From positions 889,501 to 953,500 of the forward strand of contig JAPTOF010000005.1 in assembly GCA_028554755.1 (NCBI GenBank): a stretch of DNA of 64,000 nt, read 5' to 3'. The notes under the pieces are model-generated. The model was not told the origin of the DNA. It was given only the letters and a program-made list of their open reading frames with translations, and did no database searches. The DNA is from Cordia subcordata (lineage: Eukaryota > Streptophyta > Magnoliopsida > Boraginales > Cordiaceae). Shown in pieces: positions 11,851-22,400 of the stretch (within the stretch, counting starts at the first letter, position 1; each line of letters opens with the position of its first letter). The position numbers and the translations under genes are program-made.

Positions 11851-12258
11851 GACATATTTGTTCCCGTATGCTATTTTTCCTTGCTTCTCTCCTTGGTCTC
11901 TTGAAGATTGCAACAATAATGTATTTTGCTATTGCTAATACAAGCTTACAATCATAAAAGAAACATTACAAGGATATCAAAACATCTTATGCTTCTTTTA
12001 AATGAAGCTACAAGCAATAACCATAAAGATCTACACATGAAATCACCTTTGGCCAAGCTTTGTTGACCATACACAAAACTCTATCATGCACACATATGAA
12101 CCATCATAGGGATTTCATATCAACAGCACATACAAGCATAAAACCATAAGCATATATGTAACACAACATTTCCTAATCTTGCCACTCATAAGATGACTAA
12201 CATATTTATGCAAATATAATATTCTTGCATAGTCTAAGCATGTTGTATATGAGCCTAA

Positions 12259-12270
12259 GCTCTGATACCA
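12259..12270 (-). other. PBS, initiator tRNA-Met complement
   Basis: TGGTATCAGAGC on the minus strand, two bases inside the 5' LTR end TACA. This is the standard plant Copia primer site. Confidence 0.93.
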
Positions 12271-12272
12271 AT

Positions 12273-14535
12273 TGTAGGATCAATAATATTACATGTGGTC
12301 TATCCTAGTCTATATTTTCAAAAATACTACCAAGAAAACATGCTAGGAAAATAAAATAACCACAAAACACACACAAGAACATGCTTAAGAACATATAGAA
12401 CATAACTAGTATTTGCAAAATATGTAAAGCTAACCTCTTGAATCGTGGGGCCTTTGATGAAGCTAAAACCATCACGAGCTTTGTTCCTGCTCATGAACAA
12501 GGCCACAAAAAAATTTTTTTACTATAAGAGTGTCACAATATGCAACTCCCTAGTCTTCTTCCCTATAGTTAAAGAGACTTTTCTTAAGAGAATAGCCTCT
12601 TATGTGGGAAGAAGCAAAGTAATATGCTCCCGAAAATCTAGAGCAAAAAAAATCACATAATAAGTGTGTACTATGTGTTGTAGTATTCTCTTGCCAAAAT
12701 GGAAGAGATCAACTACAAAATTTTTGGATGCTAGAAATGGTTTAAGGCTCTGTTTGGCCTAGCTGTACAATTCTAGCTGTTGAGCTGTAGAGCTTTTAGT
12801 AGTAGAGCTTTAGGTAGAAGTGTTGTTGAATAAAAACAGTTGATTGTTTGAGCCAGTATTTTAGAAGTTAAGCTTTCAGTTGTTTTGAAGATAATATTGG
12901 GCTTTAAAAAATATAAAATAGTATTTTTGAGAAAAAATGAAGAAAAATAAATTTTGACACGACATAAAAACAGCTTTTCAAAAGCCTTTTTTGAAAAGCT
13001 CCAATTTGGAGCTTTTGGTTTTTGAGCTTTTTTCATCTTCAGCTTTTATTTAAAAGCTCTGGTCAATTTTAGCTTTTAAACTCATAGAAACCACTTTTGA
13101 GTTTCCAAAAGCTGGGCCAAACAAACTCTAAGGTCTTGCCTATTTATAGAAAAAGTTTGGCACCTAAACCTTATAAACTTTCTATGTGAGAAACTTTTTC
13201 CTAGTAGTAAATGTTTTCCACTTGACATGGAAGTTACTTGTACAATTTGAATTCTTCTTGTAGTAACTTTCTAGCACATGTCTTGGAAGTTGGGCCAAGC
13301 CCACAATCCAAGCCCAACACATAGTCCATAATCTATGTGGAGGCCCAAGCCCAATAAAAAACCTTCCAAGTCCAATTAGGTAATCTTAGACTCTAAAGAA
13401 AGCCCATACCTAATTCTTAGCTTTGGCCCAGTAAGGCTATTACCACAATATGGAATTTGCTCTTTCAAGATTACTCTCTCAAAGTCATTTCAACTAGGGA
13501 AGGGACCAAGAAGACACAATTAACTTGGCTTCCAAAAATAATAAAAAATGTCCTTGCCCGATCTAGGCGACATAATAATTATTTTTAACTCCGATCTATT
13601 CCACCATAAGATCAAAGTTGCACTCCAAGAATAATTGCTATTTCCCAAAAGCTTATCACAAAAGAATGTGCACTTTGTCTTTGACCTACTAAATAATCGA
13701 TCATAATGCCTCTCTATGTATACCCACAACTAAGGCCGGTCTTTTAGCCTGTGTACTATCACCTCCTTAGCTGCATCTTTTCTTTTGGGTCTTTTGTCCA
13801 ATTGCCAACCATCTTTGGTCATGGAATCTCTTGATCTCGGGAGCGACCCTCAAGCCATATATACACCCATAAAAGTAGTATTACTAGATCTAGATTCAGA
13901 TGATAAATATGGACAATCCCAAAGGGGGCACATAGATTCCATATTGCATATGCAGGTTCCAATTAATTAGAACTTAAAACTTAATGCACAAGGCTATTGA
14001 TCCTAATAAAGTAAGATCTCACCCACAGTGAATCAAAGTACCAAACCTTAGCTTCATTAGTTCATCCACATATGCTCTAGATTAAGAGCAATGATCATTT
14101 AGTAACAGTGAGTATCTTGTTTTCTTTCTTTGATAGTACGTCTTTAGAAAACATACTCGCAATGGTCCTGTCTAATACGTGACACACGTACTATTGAGAC
14201 AAATCCGGAAAATACTCCAATGACCTAGGTAGATCGCCCTCAACGAGGAGACTTGCTCAATATAACCTTATCCCGGTAGAGTGCTCAACACTACCATTCG
14301 ATTACGAACTCAATTTATGACGTGACTAAATCTAGACTTCGACCTACTGTGCGTCCAGCCTCACTACGCACCTAAGTCATTAGTTCAAGTCAAGGGACCT
14401 TTATACATACATCAATAAAACATACTAGAGATAATATGTAAGGAACTCATAATGCCATTTAACAAAATGATTATACATTGTTTAACATCCAAAATGTTAT
14501 ATACAAGTGAGCTTGAGGGCATACTAATCCTAACA
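12273..14535 (-). repeat. 5' LTR of Copia 4939-14535, with MITE
   Basis: 2263 bp, of which 386 bp are the MITE plus its target duplication, leaving 1877 bp against 1855 bp in the partner LTR. It has intact TG...CA ends (TGTTAGGATTAG ... GATCCTACA on the minus strand). Differences from the other LTR are scattered single bases and short indels. Confidence 0.92.
12746..13128. mobile_element. Tourist-like (PIF/Harbinger) MITE
   Basis: 383 bp, non-coding, flanked by TAA at 12743-12745 and 13129-13131. The left end GGCTCTGTTTGGCCTAGCT and the reverse complement of the right end, GAGTTTGTTTGGCCCAGC, form imperfect terminal inverted repeats of the GG..TGTTTGG type. The empty site is seen in the partner LTR at about 5398 (tttaaggtcttgcc). 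The inside holds short hairpins, for example 12972-13000 and 12998-13014. It would need a PIF/Harbinger transposase in trans. Confidence 0.9.
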
Positions 14536-14706
14536 AGATCACCAAAGATTTGATCTTAAGAGTGGTTCTGCACGAACTTCCAACTCTTTGGCATGTCTTC
14601 ATTAGTCTCTTCTTTCTGTGGTACATTGGTTTATGCATTATCTGTCAACATCCTTTGCCTTTTAGGGGTTGATCTCCAAGTGTAGCATTTTCCTAAAGAT
14701 AACCTA
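14536..14706 (-). pseudogene. pol: SIRE-like pol, integrase-RT linker remnant
   Basis: The SIRE frame broken at 4938 resumes here: ETNEDMPKSWKFVQNHS, a stop, then DQIFGD. This is the conserved linker before the RT (PKSWKFVQNHP-D-IIGDP in the family). The next residues, PSQGIRTR, are at the other side of the Copia insertion near 4935. At 14706 the frame is cut by the LTR 14707-16804; the upstream gag, protease and integrase are not in the window. Confidence 0.85.
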
Positions 14707-16171
14707 TGATACGCTATTTGAGCACAAGCTTAAATAGGCCACAAGCACACAGGTCGTATGTAGTACGGGATATGCGAGTGCGAGGTCGAATCCAAGGCGA
14801 GGCCTAACATGTATGGTGTCCTAAACTAAGTGCGTCCTAAATTCTATGTATTGAGGTCCTAAGTACAATGTTTTTGGGGTTTTTGGTTTAAAGGGAGCTC
14901 AGAAAAGATAAACCTAATCTAAAGGCAAGGAAATAAAAGATGTGTGTGTATGTGTAACAGGGGAATCAAGTGATCTAAGGGGATTCAAACGTAGAAAATG
15001 GGGGACTAAGGTGACTACATCTTGTTTATGGTGATTACGACGTATTTCAAGGGTTATTTGATGGATTATACTACGTGCTTTAATCTAGACCTATAATTAG
15101 CCTCCTAATTGATACCCTAAGCCTCAGTGCGGGTTCGTCCCTAAGTGGCGATGCCTAGTAGTACGACATGGTCTTTATGACTTATGAATTAGAGCTAGCC
15201 AATAAGGTTCTAGGTGAGTATAGATCGATCTAACCCTAGCACTTAGTCCATTAATTAGCTCCCTAATCTAACCCTAGGGCTCAATGCTAGTCCGTCCCTA
15301 AGCTTCGCCTCATTTAAAGCTACGGTGTGGTCCTTATGAACTTACGGTGTTAGGGTGGACTAACTAGCCTTCTTAAGTGAACTAAGGTCAACTAAACCTA
15401 TTTGGACTCCTATTGGCTAGATTTAAAGCCAAAGGGGACTCGACCTAGGCTAGTTGCTATTTGTACACCATCGATCGCATCACAATAGCGAAAATTGACA
15501 TTAAAGCACAAAGTAAACACATCTAGGGCATGGCATTCAAGAAAACACTGGTATATTCTACTACTGAATACATAGACATGCTTAGATTACACCAATTTAA
15601 GCAATAGCAACCGACATGTGAGTAATAGAAGCTATTTATGCTATTAAGTATGCTAACGCGCATATAGACATGTATATAGTCATACCCACTTCATGTAATC
15701 ACCACACAAACACATAGACATGCTAGCATAATGATTTTGAAATGGTTAATAGCACAATAGACTTCAATATACTTATGCTACATCGTTGAGGCATTTCAAC
15801 AAACACATAGACATATATGTAAAATTGCCTTTAAAACCCAAAGCATAAAGCATATATACATAAATCCATCAAGTTCCCCTTAACAAAATGTAGTATCAAT
15901 CCATAAATACAAGATATAATCACCCTACATAGCTCTAATCACACATAATTAGATTTAGGATAAAAGAGAGATACACCTCTATCCATTGCCAAGCTTTACA
16001 ATCCATGAGCTATGCCCCAAATCCTAGTGTTTGATCCTCTTGGATCCTTGATTCCAAGTGTTAAATGTGTTTAGAGGTGAGTGAGTGAGGTGATTATTGG
16101 TGGATTTTGGGTTTAGGGAAATGGGTGTTTGATTTGGTTGGTATGCTCCTTAAAAAATGGCTGAAAAGTGG

Positions 16172-16180
16172 ATTAAATAG
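16172..16180 (-). promoter_or_regulatory. TATA-like box, LTR 14707-16804
   Basis: CTATTTAAT on the minus strand. The same block plus the downstream words CCACTTTTCAGCC are in the solo LTR at 22353. Confidence 0.55.
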
Positions 16181-16193
16181 AGCTGTCAATACG

Positions 16194-16312
16194 TCTAGCC
16201 GGGGGCCCAACCGGTTGACAGGCTTTGGGGCTATGTCATCTAGACAAACTTGGCCCAGATTTTGATTTGGCTGGTCGACCGGACTTGACAGAAGCTCAAC
16301 TAGTCTTGATAG
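16194..16312. promoter_or_regulatory. GTCGACCGG island upstream of TATA
   Basis: Contains AACCGGTTGAC, GGTCGACCGG and ACTAGTCTTGA variants in an otherwise AT-rich LTR. It begins about 14 bp upstream of the TATA-like box in the minus orientation. Confidence 0.5.
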
Positions 16313-16804
16313 TAAAATGTTCATATCTCGCTCACTTTGGCTTCGATTCGCGCACCGTTTTTTTTCTATGGCTTCGTATCACTGTGGGGGATCTCCAAGC
16401 CATATTTTTCACCCTAAAATATGTTCAAAATTTTTCCATGTCCTTTTTGGTTGCAAGCTCTGAATTTAGCTCCCGTTGCGCTTGATTTTGCCTTGGTCGC
16501 TCCTTTCTTCTCTCAGCTACTTCCAAATGCATTTTTCTTCATTCCTTTATGCCCAAAACACCCTTGGCTTTGTTCCACACTTCAAAAACCCTCAATTAAT
16601 CTCAAATTATCTCTCCAAATCACACCTAAAACAAGCAACGAATGCAAATTAGTGTAGCATTTAAGTCCTAACTTCAACTATGAACATGTAACCCTAATAT
16701 GCACAAGTATGACATAAATGCTATACTAATACATTAAATAAAGCTCAAAACCCTCAAAACAAGTATATACATGCAATACATAAACACACAAAACGAACAA
16801 ATCA

Positions 16805-17197
16805 CCACGCCCAAACCTTTTCCTTGCTTGTCCCCAAGCAAGCCTAATCCTAAGTTTACCTCTAAAGTCGATACAAAGGGTTGCCTAAGGAATTAACTCG
16901 CTATCACAGTTAGCCTAAGAAGCATGAAGGGGGCATTCCTATTATGGACAGATTCTCAAGTCTCTTCGGATTCTCCTTCTACTTATAAAGGGCCTCGAAC
17001 CTTGTGGGAAGTTCCCGAGTAGCCAAACCACTACAAGCCTAGGATTCTAATGCACGTACTCAGGGTGTTGAGATTTTGTGCCCCGTCAACTAACTGGCCT
17101 CCCCAATAGGCACAAAGTCTCAAAGACAAGAACAGAGAGAATATACTTATACAATGGCTTATAAAAACCTTATTCACATATAGACCATGATGATAAC
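16805..17197 (-). other. PPT and 3' non-coding region of element I
   Basis: A G/A-rich tract, GCAAGGAAAAGGTTTGGGCG on the minus strand, abuts the LTR. The following non-coding sequence is shared with 27547-27960, 46415-46810 and 59734-60140. It is interrupted at 17198 by a Copia solo LTR. Confidence 0.75.
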
Positions 17198-19096
17198 TGT
17201 TAGGATTAGTATGCCCCAAAGCTCACTTGTACATGACATTTTGGATATGAAACAATGAATAATCATATTTTTGTTAAATGGCATTATGAGTTTCTTACAT
17301 ATAATCTCTGTTATGTTTTATCGATGCATGTATGAAGGTCCTTTGACTTGCACTAATGACTTGGGTGCGCAGTGAGGCTGGACGCACAGTAGGTCCAAGT
17401 CTAGATTTAGTCACATCATAAATTGAATCCATAACCAAATAGTAGTGTTGGGCACTCTACTGGGATAAGGTTATATTGAGCAAGTCTCCTCTTTGAGGGT
17501 GATCTACCTAGGTCATTGGAGGACTTTCTGGATTTGTCTCAATAGTACTTGTGTCACGTATTGGATAGGACCATTGTGAGTATGTTTTCTAGAGACGTAC
17601 TATCAAAGAAAGAAAACAAAACACTTACTGCTACTAAATGATCATTGCTCTTAATCTTGAGTATATGTGGATGAACTAATGAAGTTAGGGTTTAGTACTT
17701 TGATTCACTGTAGGTGAGATCTTATTTTATTAGGATCAACAGCCTTGTGCATTGAGTGCTAAGTTCTAATTAATTAGAACATGCATATGCAAAATGGAAT
17801 CTATGTGCCCCCTTTAGGATTGTCCAAATTTATCATCCGAATCTAGATCTAGGGATACTACCTTTATAGGTGTGTCTGTCATATGGCTTGAGGGTCGCTT
17901 CCGAGATCAAGAGATTCCAAGACCAAGGATGGTTGGCAATTGGACAAGAAACCCAACGGAAAAAGATACAGCTAAGGAGGTGATAGTACACAGGCCAAAG
18001 GACCGGTCTTAGCTGTGGGTATACATAGAGGGGCATTATGGTCAGTTATCTAGTAGGTCAAAGACAAAGTTCACATTCTTTTGTGATAAGCTTTTGGGTA
18101 ATGACAATTATTCTTAGAGTGCAATTTTGATCTTATGGTGGAATAGATCGGAGATAAAAATAATTATTATGTCGCCTAGATCGGGCAAGGATATTTTTAA
18201 TTATTTTTGGAAGCCAATGATAATTGTGTCTTCTTGGTCCCTTCCCTAGTTGAAACGACTTTGAGAGAGTAATCTTGAAAGAGCAAATTCCATATTGTGG
18301 TAGTAGCTTTATTGGGCCAAAGCTTGAAATTGGGTTTGGGCTTTCTTTAGAGTCCAAAATAACCTAATTAGGCTAGGATGGTTTCTTATTGGGCTTGGGC
18401 CTCTACATGGATTATGGACTATGTGTTGGACTTGGATAATGGGCTTGGCCTAAGTCTTCCAAGACAAGTGGACAACTTGCAAAATACTACAAAAACAAGT
18501 GGACAACTTGCACAAGTTTTCCAAGACAAGATTGACAAGTTACATAAAGGAAATACTACATGGAAATTTTCTCCCACATTGAAAGTTTAGCAACTTTGGG
18601 TGCCAAGGTTCTCTCAATAAATAGACAAGACCCTACACCTTTTATGCATTCCACTTTGTAGTTGATTTCTTCCTTTTTGGCAAGAAAATACTACAACACA
18701 TAGTACACACTTATTGTGTGATTTTTGCTCCAGTTTTTCAAGAGCATATTACTTTGCTTCTTCCCACACAAGAGGCTATTCTCTCAAGATAAGTCTCTTT
18801 AACCATAGGGAAGAAGACTAGGGAGTTGCTTATTGCGACACCCTTGTAGTAAATTTTTGGTGGCCTTGTTCGTGAACGGGAACAAAGCTTGTAACCGGTT
18901 TTAGCTTCATCAAAGGCCCCACGCTTCAAGAGGTTAGCTTTATATATTTTTTGCAAGCACTAGTTATATTCTATATGTTCTTGAGCATGTTCTTGTGTGT
19001 GTAATGTGGTTATTTTATTTTCCTAGCATGTTTTCTTAGTTATAATTTAGAAAATATGGACTAGGATACCCCACACTTAATAATATCGATCCTACA
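17198..19096 (+). repeat. Solo LTR of the Tork/Angela-like Copia
   Basis: 1899 bp in plus orientation, TGTTAGGATTAG... to ...GATCCTACA, homologous to the LTRs at 4939-6793 and 12273-14535. Flanked by ATAAC at 17193-17197 and 19097-19101. The uninterrupted host sequence (gatgataacttgtgctaag) is visible at about 29239, so the insertion point is confirmed. It lacks the MITE. It arose by LTR-LTR recombination of a full copy. Confidence 0.95.
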
Positions 19097-19101
19097 ATAA
19101 C

Positions 19102-20115
19102 ATGTGCTAAGTTGACATTGTGTCACTTATGCACTTATTCCAAAACTTTTTGGTGCCTTTGGTTTTTTCTCTTTTTCCTTTTTTTTAATATTTTTGCACC
19201 TTTTTGCCTTTTTCAATTTTTTTGAATTTTTCATGCTTTGTATTGTATTCACACGAAAAGAAAAGAAAAAGAAAGGCTTTAGCACATCAAAAAGAACCAA
19301 TCAAGGAAAGGACACTCATATTAACAACCCTTTTCAACACTCTTTCCTAACAAGCTATAGGGTGGCTACAAGGGTCATTCTTAAAGGTCATTACTCCCCA
19401 CATCTTCCAAGGGCATCCCCTACAAGACCTAATTTTCAATGCACTCTATTCACTCCTCCCAATGCAACTCATATTCACCAATTAATTGAGTTAACCACAA
19501 TAGCCAACACAACGATCAACCAAGAAACAAACAACTCAATATGCATAAAAATCAAAAAATTTAAACCATTTTAAAGCACATTTTGCAATCTACACTATAC
19601 AAAGCAAGATATATAATAAGAAAACCAATTTCCCACACCCCCAAACCTAAACTTTGCTTGTCCTCAAGGAAATAGAACAATACTACTCAAGAAGCAAATC
19701 AGCAACACAAAGCAAGTAAGGGTGCTAGGGACCGAGTTGATACAAGAGGACAAGTGGAGAAAGGATAGATACAACCTTGTGTTCCTTTCTGAAACTTGTC
19801 GATGCCAATGATTTATCACTTATCTACCAACCCTATTTTTTCAAAAACTATAAACACTCATAGCACACGATTAGTAGTATTGCCATGTGAGTGTGCATTG
19901 GCATCATCAAATGATAAACAAGGTGTATGAAGAATGGCAAATGATAGAAGTAAGGATTAACACTTGGGAGGGTAAAAAAAGAAAGCAAATGAAAATAAAA
20001 ATGGAAATCAAAGAACGATAATACTAAAAGCAAATAAAAGAAAAGGAAAAGTAAGGAAAGCAAATGAAATGTAAACATGTCTAGGGTGCCTCTTAATAGC
20101 GCTGGATTTAATGCC
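19102..20115 (-). other. 3' non-coding region of element I
   Basis: AT-rich with long T and A tracts. It includes an inner purine tract GTTTAGGTTTGGGGGTGTGG (minus, near 19635-19655), an imperfect inverted repeat of A/T-rich arms (about 19151-19290), and at 20081-20115 the conserved block with AGCGCTATTAAGAGGCACCC. The same order is seen in the other Athila-like elements of the window. No coding frame. Confidence 0.7.
20081..20115 (-). other. Conserved AGCGCT...GGCACCC block
   Basis: Minus strand TTAAATCCAGCGCTATTAAG then AGGCACCCTAG. The same block lies just after the ORF at 29019-29054, 30247-30281, 61111-61150 and, in plus orientation, 39053-39092. Athila-type elements often carry a similar GCGCT-GGAGGCAACCC block after pol. 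Confidence 0.65.
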
Positions 20116-21714
20116 TTTAGCCGGGTGCTAGTGTTAGAGTAATACATGTTTAAAATTAAGAGGCACAAATTGTCGGATATTCAACCACGCATAGATAGTA
20201 GACGGAAAAGGGTCATGTAATAAATTATGGGGCAATGGATGTTTAATGCACCCCTTTTCAAAATCCTACCCCAAAACATCAAATGAAAATGTGTGCGCAA
20301 GTGTGAAAGGTATCATGCATAAACGTGAAAGATCATGTCCCGCTTGCTCTCTAACTAACCACCTATGGCCTTCTTTTCATAATCAAGAGCTAGGAACACA
20401 CCTTCCCCATGGATCAAAGATAGGTCTAATGCATGCAACTTGGAGGAAGTGCTATCTAGCCTTAGATGAAAGTGTTCCATGCATGAAGGCATAAATATGA
20501 GCTCCAAAGAAGGAGGCTCAACGAAATGGAAAAGGGGAGTAGGAATAACATTGGAGAAAAAGGAGCAATCATAAGGGAAGTGGGCATACTATACTTTTCT
20601 TCTCCACAAGATATAACATGATTAAGCCTTGGTCGTTCTAACTTCTCACGAGGGGTGGATTTGATCCTAATGGGTTCTTTCTCTAATGATGATTCATCAA
20701 ACATCCAAAAAGACCCATAGATCATTCTTCCAAGCACATCAATTTCTATTTTATGTGTCTTACAAGAGTTGCTATTCTCTTCAACATTATGATTCTTATC
20801 TCCAAGAGACTTATCATCTAAAACCTCTGAAATTGATGTCTTGTTTTCCCAAATGAATGACTCTAAACCTTCACTCACTAAAGTCTCTTTAAATCCAACA
20901 ATACATTCATCACTAGTGGGTGTCATCTCACCATCTTGCTTTTTTGAAGGGGCATTTACATATGGAGGGGACAACGGGGACTCAAAGGATTTTGGGTCAT
21001 GTATGTATGAATGCTCAAGAGGGGTATGTACCTTAGACTCTTTAAATGTAGACTCAAAATGAAAATGAGGCTATGATTATGAAATTCAACCTCCAAGTAT
21101 GTGGAATGTGTGGGGGAAGAAGAAAAAGAAAGCTCACGTGACTCAATGGAGGATGTTGAAAGTTTAGGAGGATATGGTACTACTTCCTCTAAAACATATC
21201 CATAAGAGTCATCAAGAACCAAGCTATCATTAAGATCAACCTCATCCTCACTACAAGATGTTATCTCTCCATCAATCTTTCTTTCTAATTGTCTCTTCAT
21301 CGCATCATCTTTTTCACCCCTAGTCACTTCATTGTTAGGTGTCATCTCTATCCCGTCAACTCGATCTAAAGGTATCTCAAAATTCTCACTAATGAGTTGC
21401 ACACTCTCAACCATTCTCTTCAAGCGCTCACCTAGAGATTTGGTGTTTCACGTCAAACTCTCTAGTTCCTCTTTACTAGATTAGTGGAGAGATTGGGATT
21501 GCTCAAGCATTTGGTCTAATTGGTGAAGACATAACAGAAGAAGGTTCAACCAAGTGAAAATGGTAAATATCTTGATTGGGATTACTATAAGCACAACCAT
21601 TATAATACTCGGAGGAAGGGTGGGTAGGAAATGATGGTGTAGGAGATGGATTTTCAAAGCAATGAGGTGGAAAATATGAAGAGTCATCTTGACCCTAATA
21701 TGAAAATGCATGAT
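20115..21714 (-). pseudogene. Non-autonomous element ORF (element I), C-terminal part
   Basis: Broken frames 21481-21711, 20956-21423, 20462-20974 and down to about 20115 line up with the ORF of element M (30300-32233). Visible blocks: CSEDEVDLNDSLVLDDSYG, EMTPTSDECIVGFKETLVSE, SISEVLDDKSLGDKNHNVEE, IYGSFWMFDESSLEKEPI and ERPRLNHVISCGEEKYS. The C-terminal block with ALDYEKKA follows in another frame. It has no recognisable RT, integrase or protease. The function is unknown. The N-terminal part is at 24158-24512 across the solo LTR. Confidence 0.7.
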
Positions 21715-22204
21715 TGATGTGTTTGTTTTGTGTGTTTATGTATTGCATGTATATACTTGTTTTGAGGTGTTTTGAGCTTCATTTAATGTATTAGTATAGC
21801 ATTTAGGTCATACTTGTGCATATTAGGGTCTACACGTTCATAGTTGAAGTTATGACTTAAATGCTACACTAATGTACGTTTGTTGCTTGTTTAAGGTGTG
21901 ATTTGGGAAGATAATTGGAGCTTAATTGAGGGTGATTGAAGTGTGGAACAAAGCCAAGGGTTTTTTGCATGCAAAGGAATGAAGAAAAGTGCTTTTGGAA
22001 GTGGTCGGACGAAAGAAAGAGCGACCGAGGCGAAACTGAGCGCAACGTGAACCAAATTAGGATCTTGCAACCTAAAAAGGACATGGACAAATTTTGGATA
22101 CATTTTAGGGTGAAAAATATGGCTTGGGAGATCCCCCACGATGATACAAAGCCATAGAAAAAAACGGTGCGCGAATCGGAGCTAAAACGAGCAAGATATG
22201 ACCA

Positions 22205-22350
22205 TTTTACTATCAAGATCGGTTAGCCTCTGTCTAGGCCGGACGACCAAGCCGGTCGACCGGCCGGATCAGAATCTGCGCCAATTTTGGCCGGACGACT
22301 TAAGCCCAAAGCCAGTCGACCGGCTGGACCCCCGGCTGGGCGCGTTAACA
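22205..22350. promoter_or_regulatory. GTCGACCGGC island upstream of TATA
   Basis: The clearest island of the window: GGACGACCAAGCCGGTCGAC, CGGCCGGATC, GGCCGGACGAC, CCAGTCGACCGGCTGG in about 130 bp, ending a few bases before the TATA-like box. It is rich in CpG and self-complementary GTCGAC/CCGG words. Confidence 0.6.
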
Positions 22351-22352
22351 GC

Positions 22353-22361
22353 TCTATTTAA
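22353..22361 (+). promoter_or_regulatory. TATA-like box of solo LTR
   Basis: CTATTTAAT, immediately downstream of the GTCGACCGGC island. The matching box in the related LTR is at 16172-16180. Confidence 0.55.
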
Positions 22362-22400
22362 TCCACTTTTCAGCCCTTTTTGAAGGAGAACAACACCCAA

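Larger units (their letters stand above)
10725..12258 (-). other. 5' leader of Copia 4939-14535
   Basis: About 1.5 kb between PBS and gag without a coding frame. It contains four degenerate copies of a GAACTCCATCGATGGGATGG-like motif (10899-10922, 11035-11060, 11124-11143, 11180-11207), an AT-rich part, and a GTCGACC-rich island at 11812-11850. Long untranslated leaders are usual in this Copia group. Confidence 0.7.
4939..14535 (-). mobile_element. Tork/Angela-like Copia retrotransposon, complete
   Basis: A full-length element on the minus strand: 5' LTR 12273-14535, PBS 12259-12270, leader, gag, protease, integrase, RT, RNase H, PPT 6794-6806, 3' LTR 4939-6793. LTRs run TGTTAGGATTAG to GATCCTACA (the 3' LTR end is mutated to TATA). 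LTR length, about 1.86-1.88 kb without the MITE, and the RT wording suggest the Tork/Angela group of Copia. The order protease-integrase-RT-RNase H is the Copia order. It is inserted in the SIRE-like pol in the same orientation, with a mutated 5-bp duplication. All reading frames are broken. A related solo LTR is at 17198-19096. Confidence 0.93.
14707..16804 (-). repeat. 3' LTR of element I
   Basis: 2098 bp, TGATTTGTTCG... to ...GCGTATCA on the minus strand. TATA-like CTATTTAAT at 16172-16180. A GC-rich GTCGACCGG island at 16194-16312 lies just upstream. It is followed on the right by the polypurine tract. The left flank is SIRE pol. Confidence 0.88.

Noticed and set aside
14780..14810. tRNA-like words such as gaggtcgaatcc in the LTRs (14780, 24750, 57811, 63020)
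   Set aside because: They look like a T-arm but no acceptor or anticodon arm can be paired around them. They are conserved LTR sequence.
18738..18956. Open frames inside the Copia LTRs (for example 5111-5293, 12445-12660, 18738-18956)
   Set aside because: They recur at the same place in all three LTR copies, are short, differ in frame and length, and show no domain. They are chance frames in repeated LTR sequence.
19848..20168. Minus-strand Leu/Phe-rich frames at 19848-20168, 30051-30334 and 60995-61201, suggesting a membrane protein
   Set aside because: They lie downstream of the conserved ORF in T-rich sequence and change in frame and length between copies. No conserved protein is supported.
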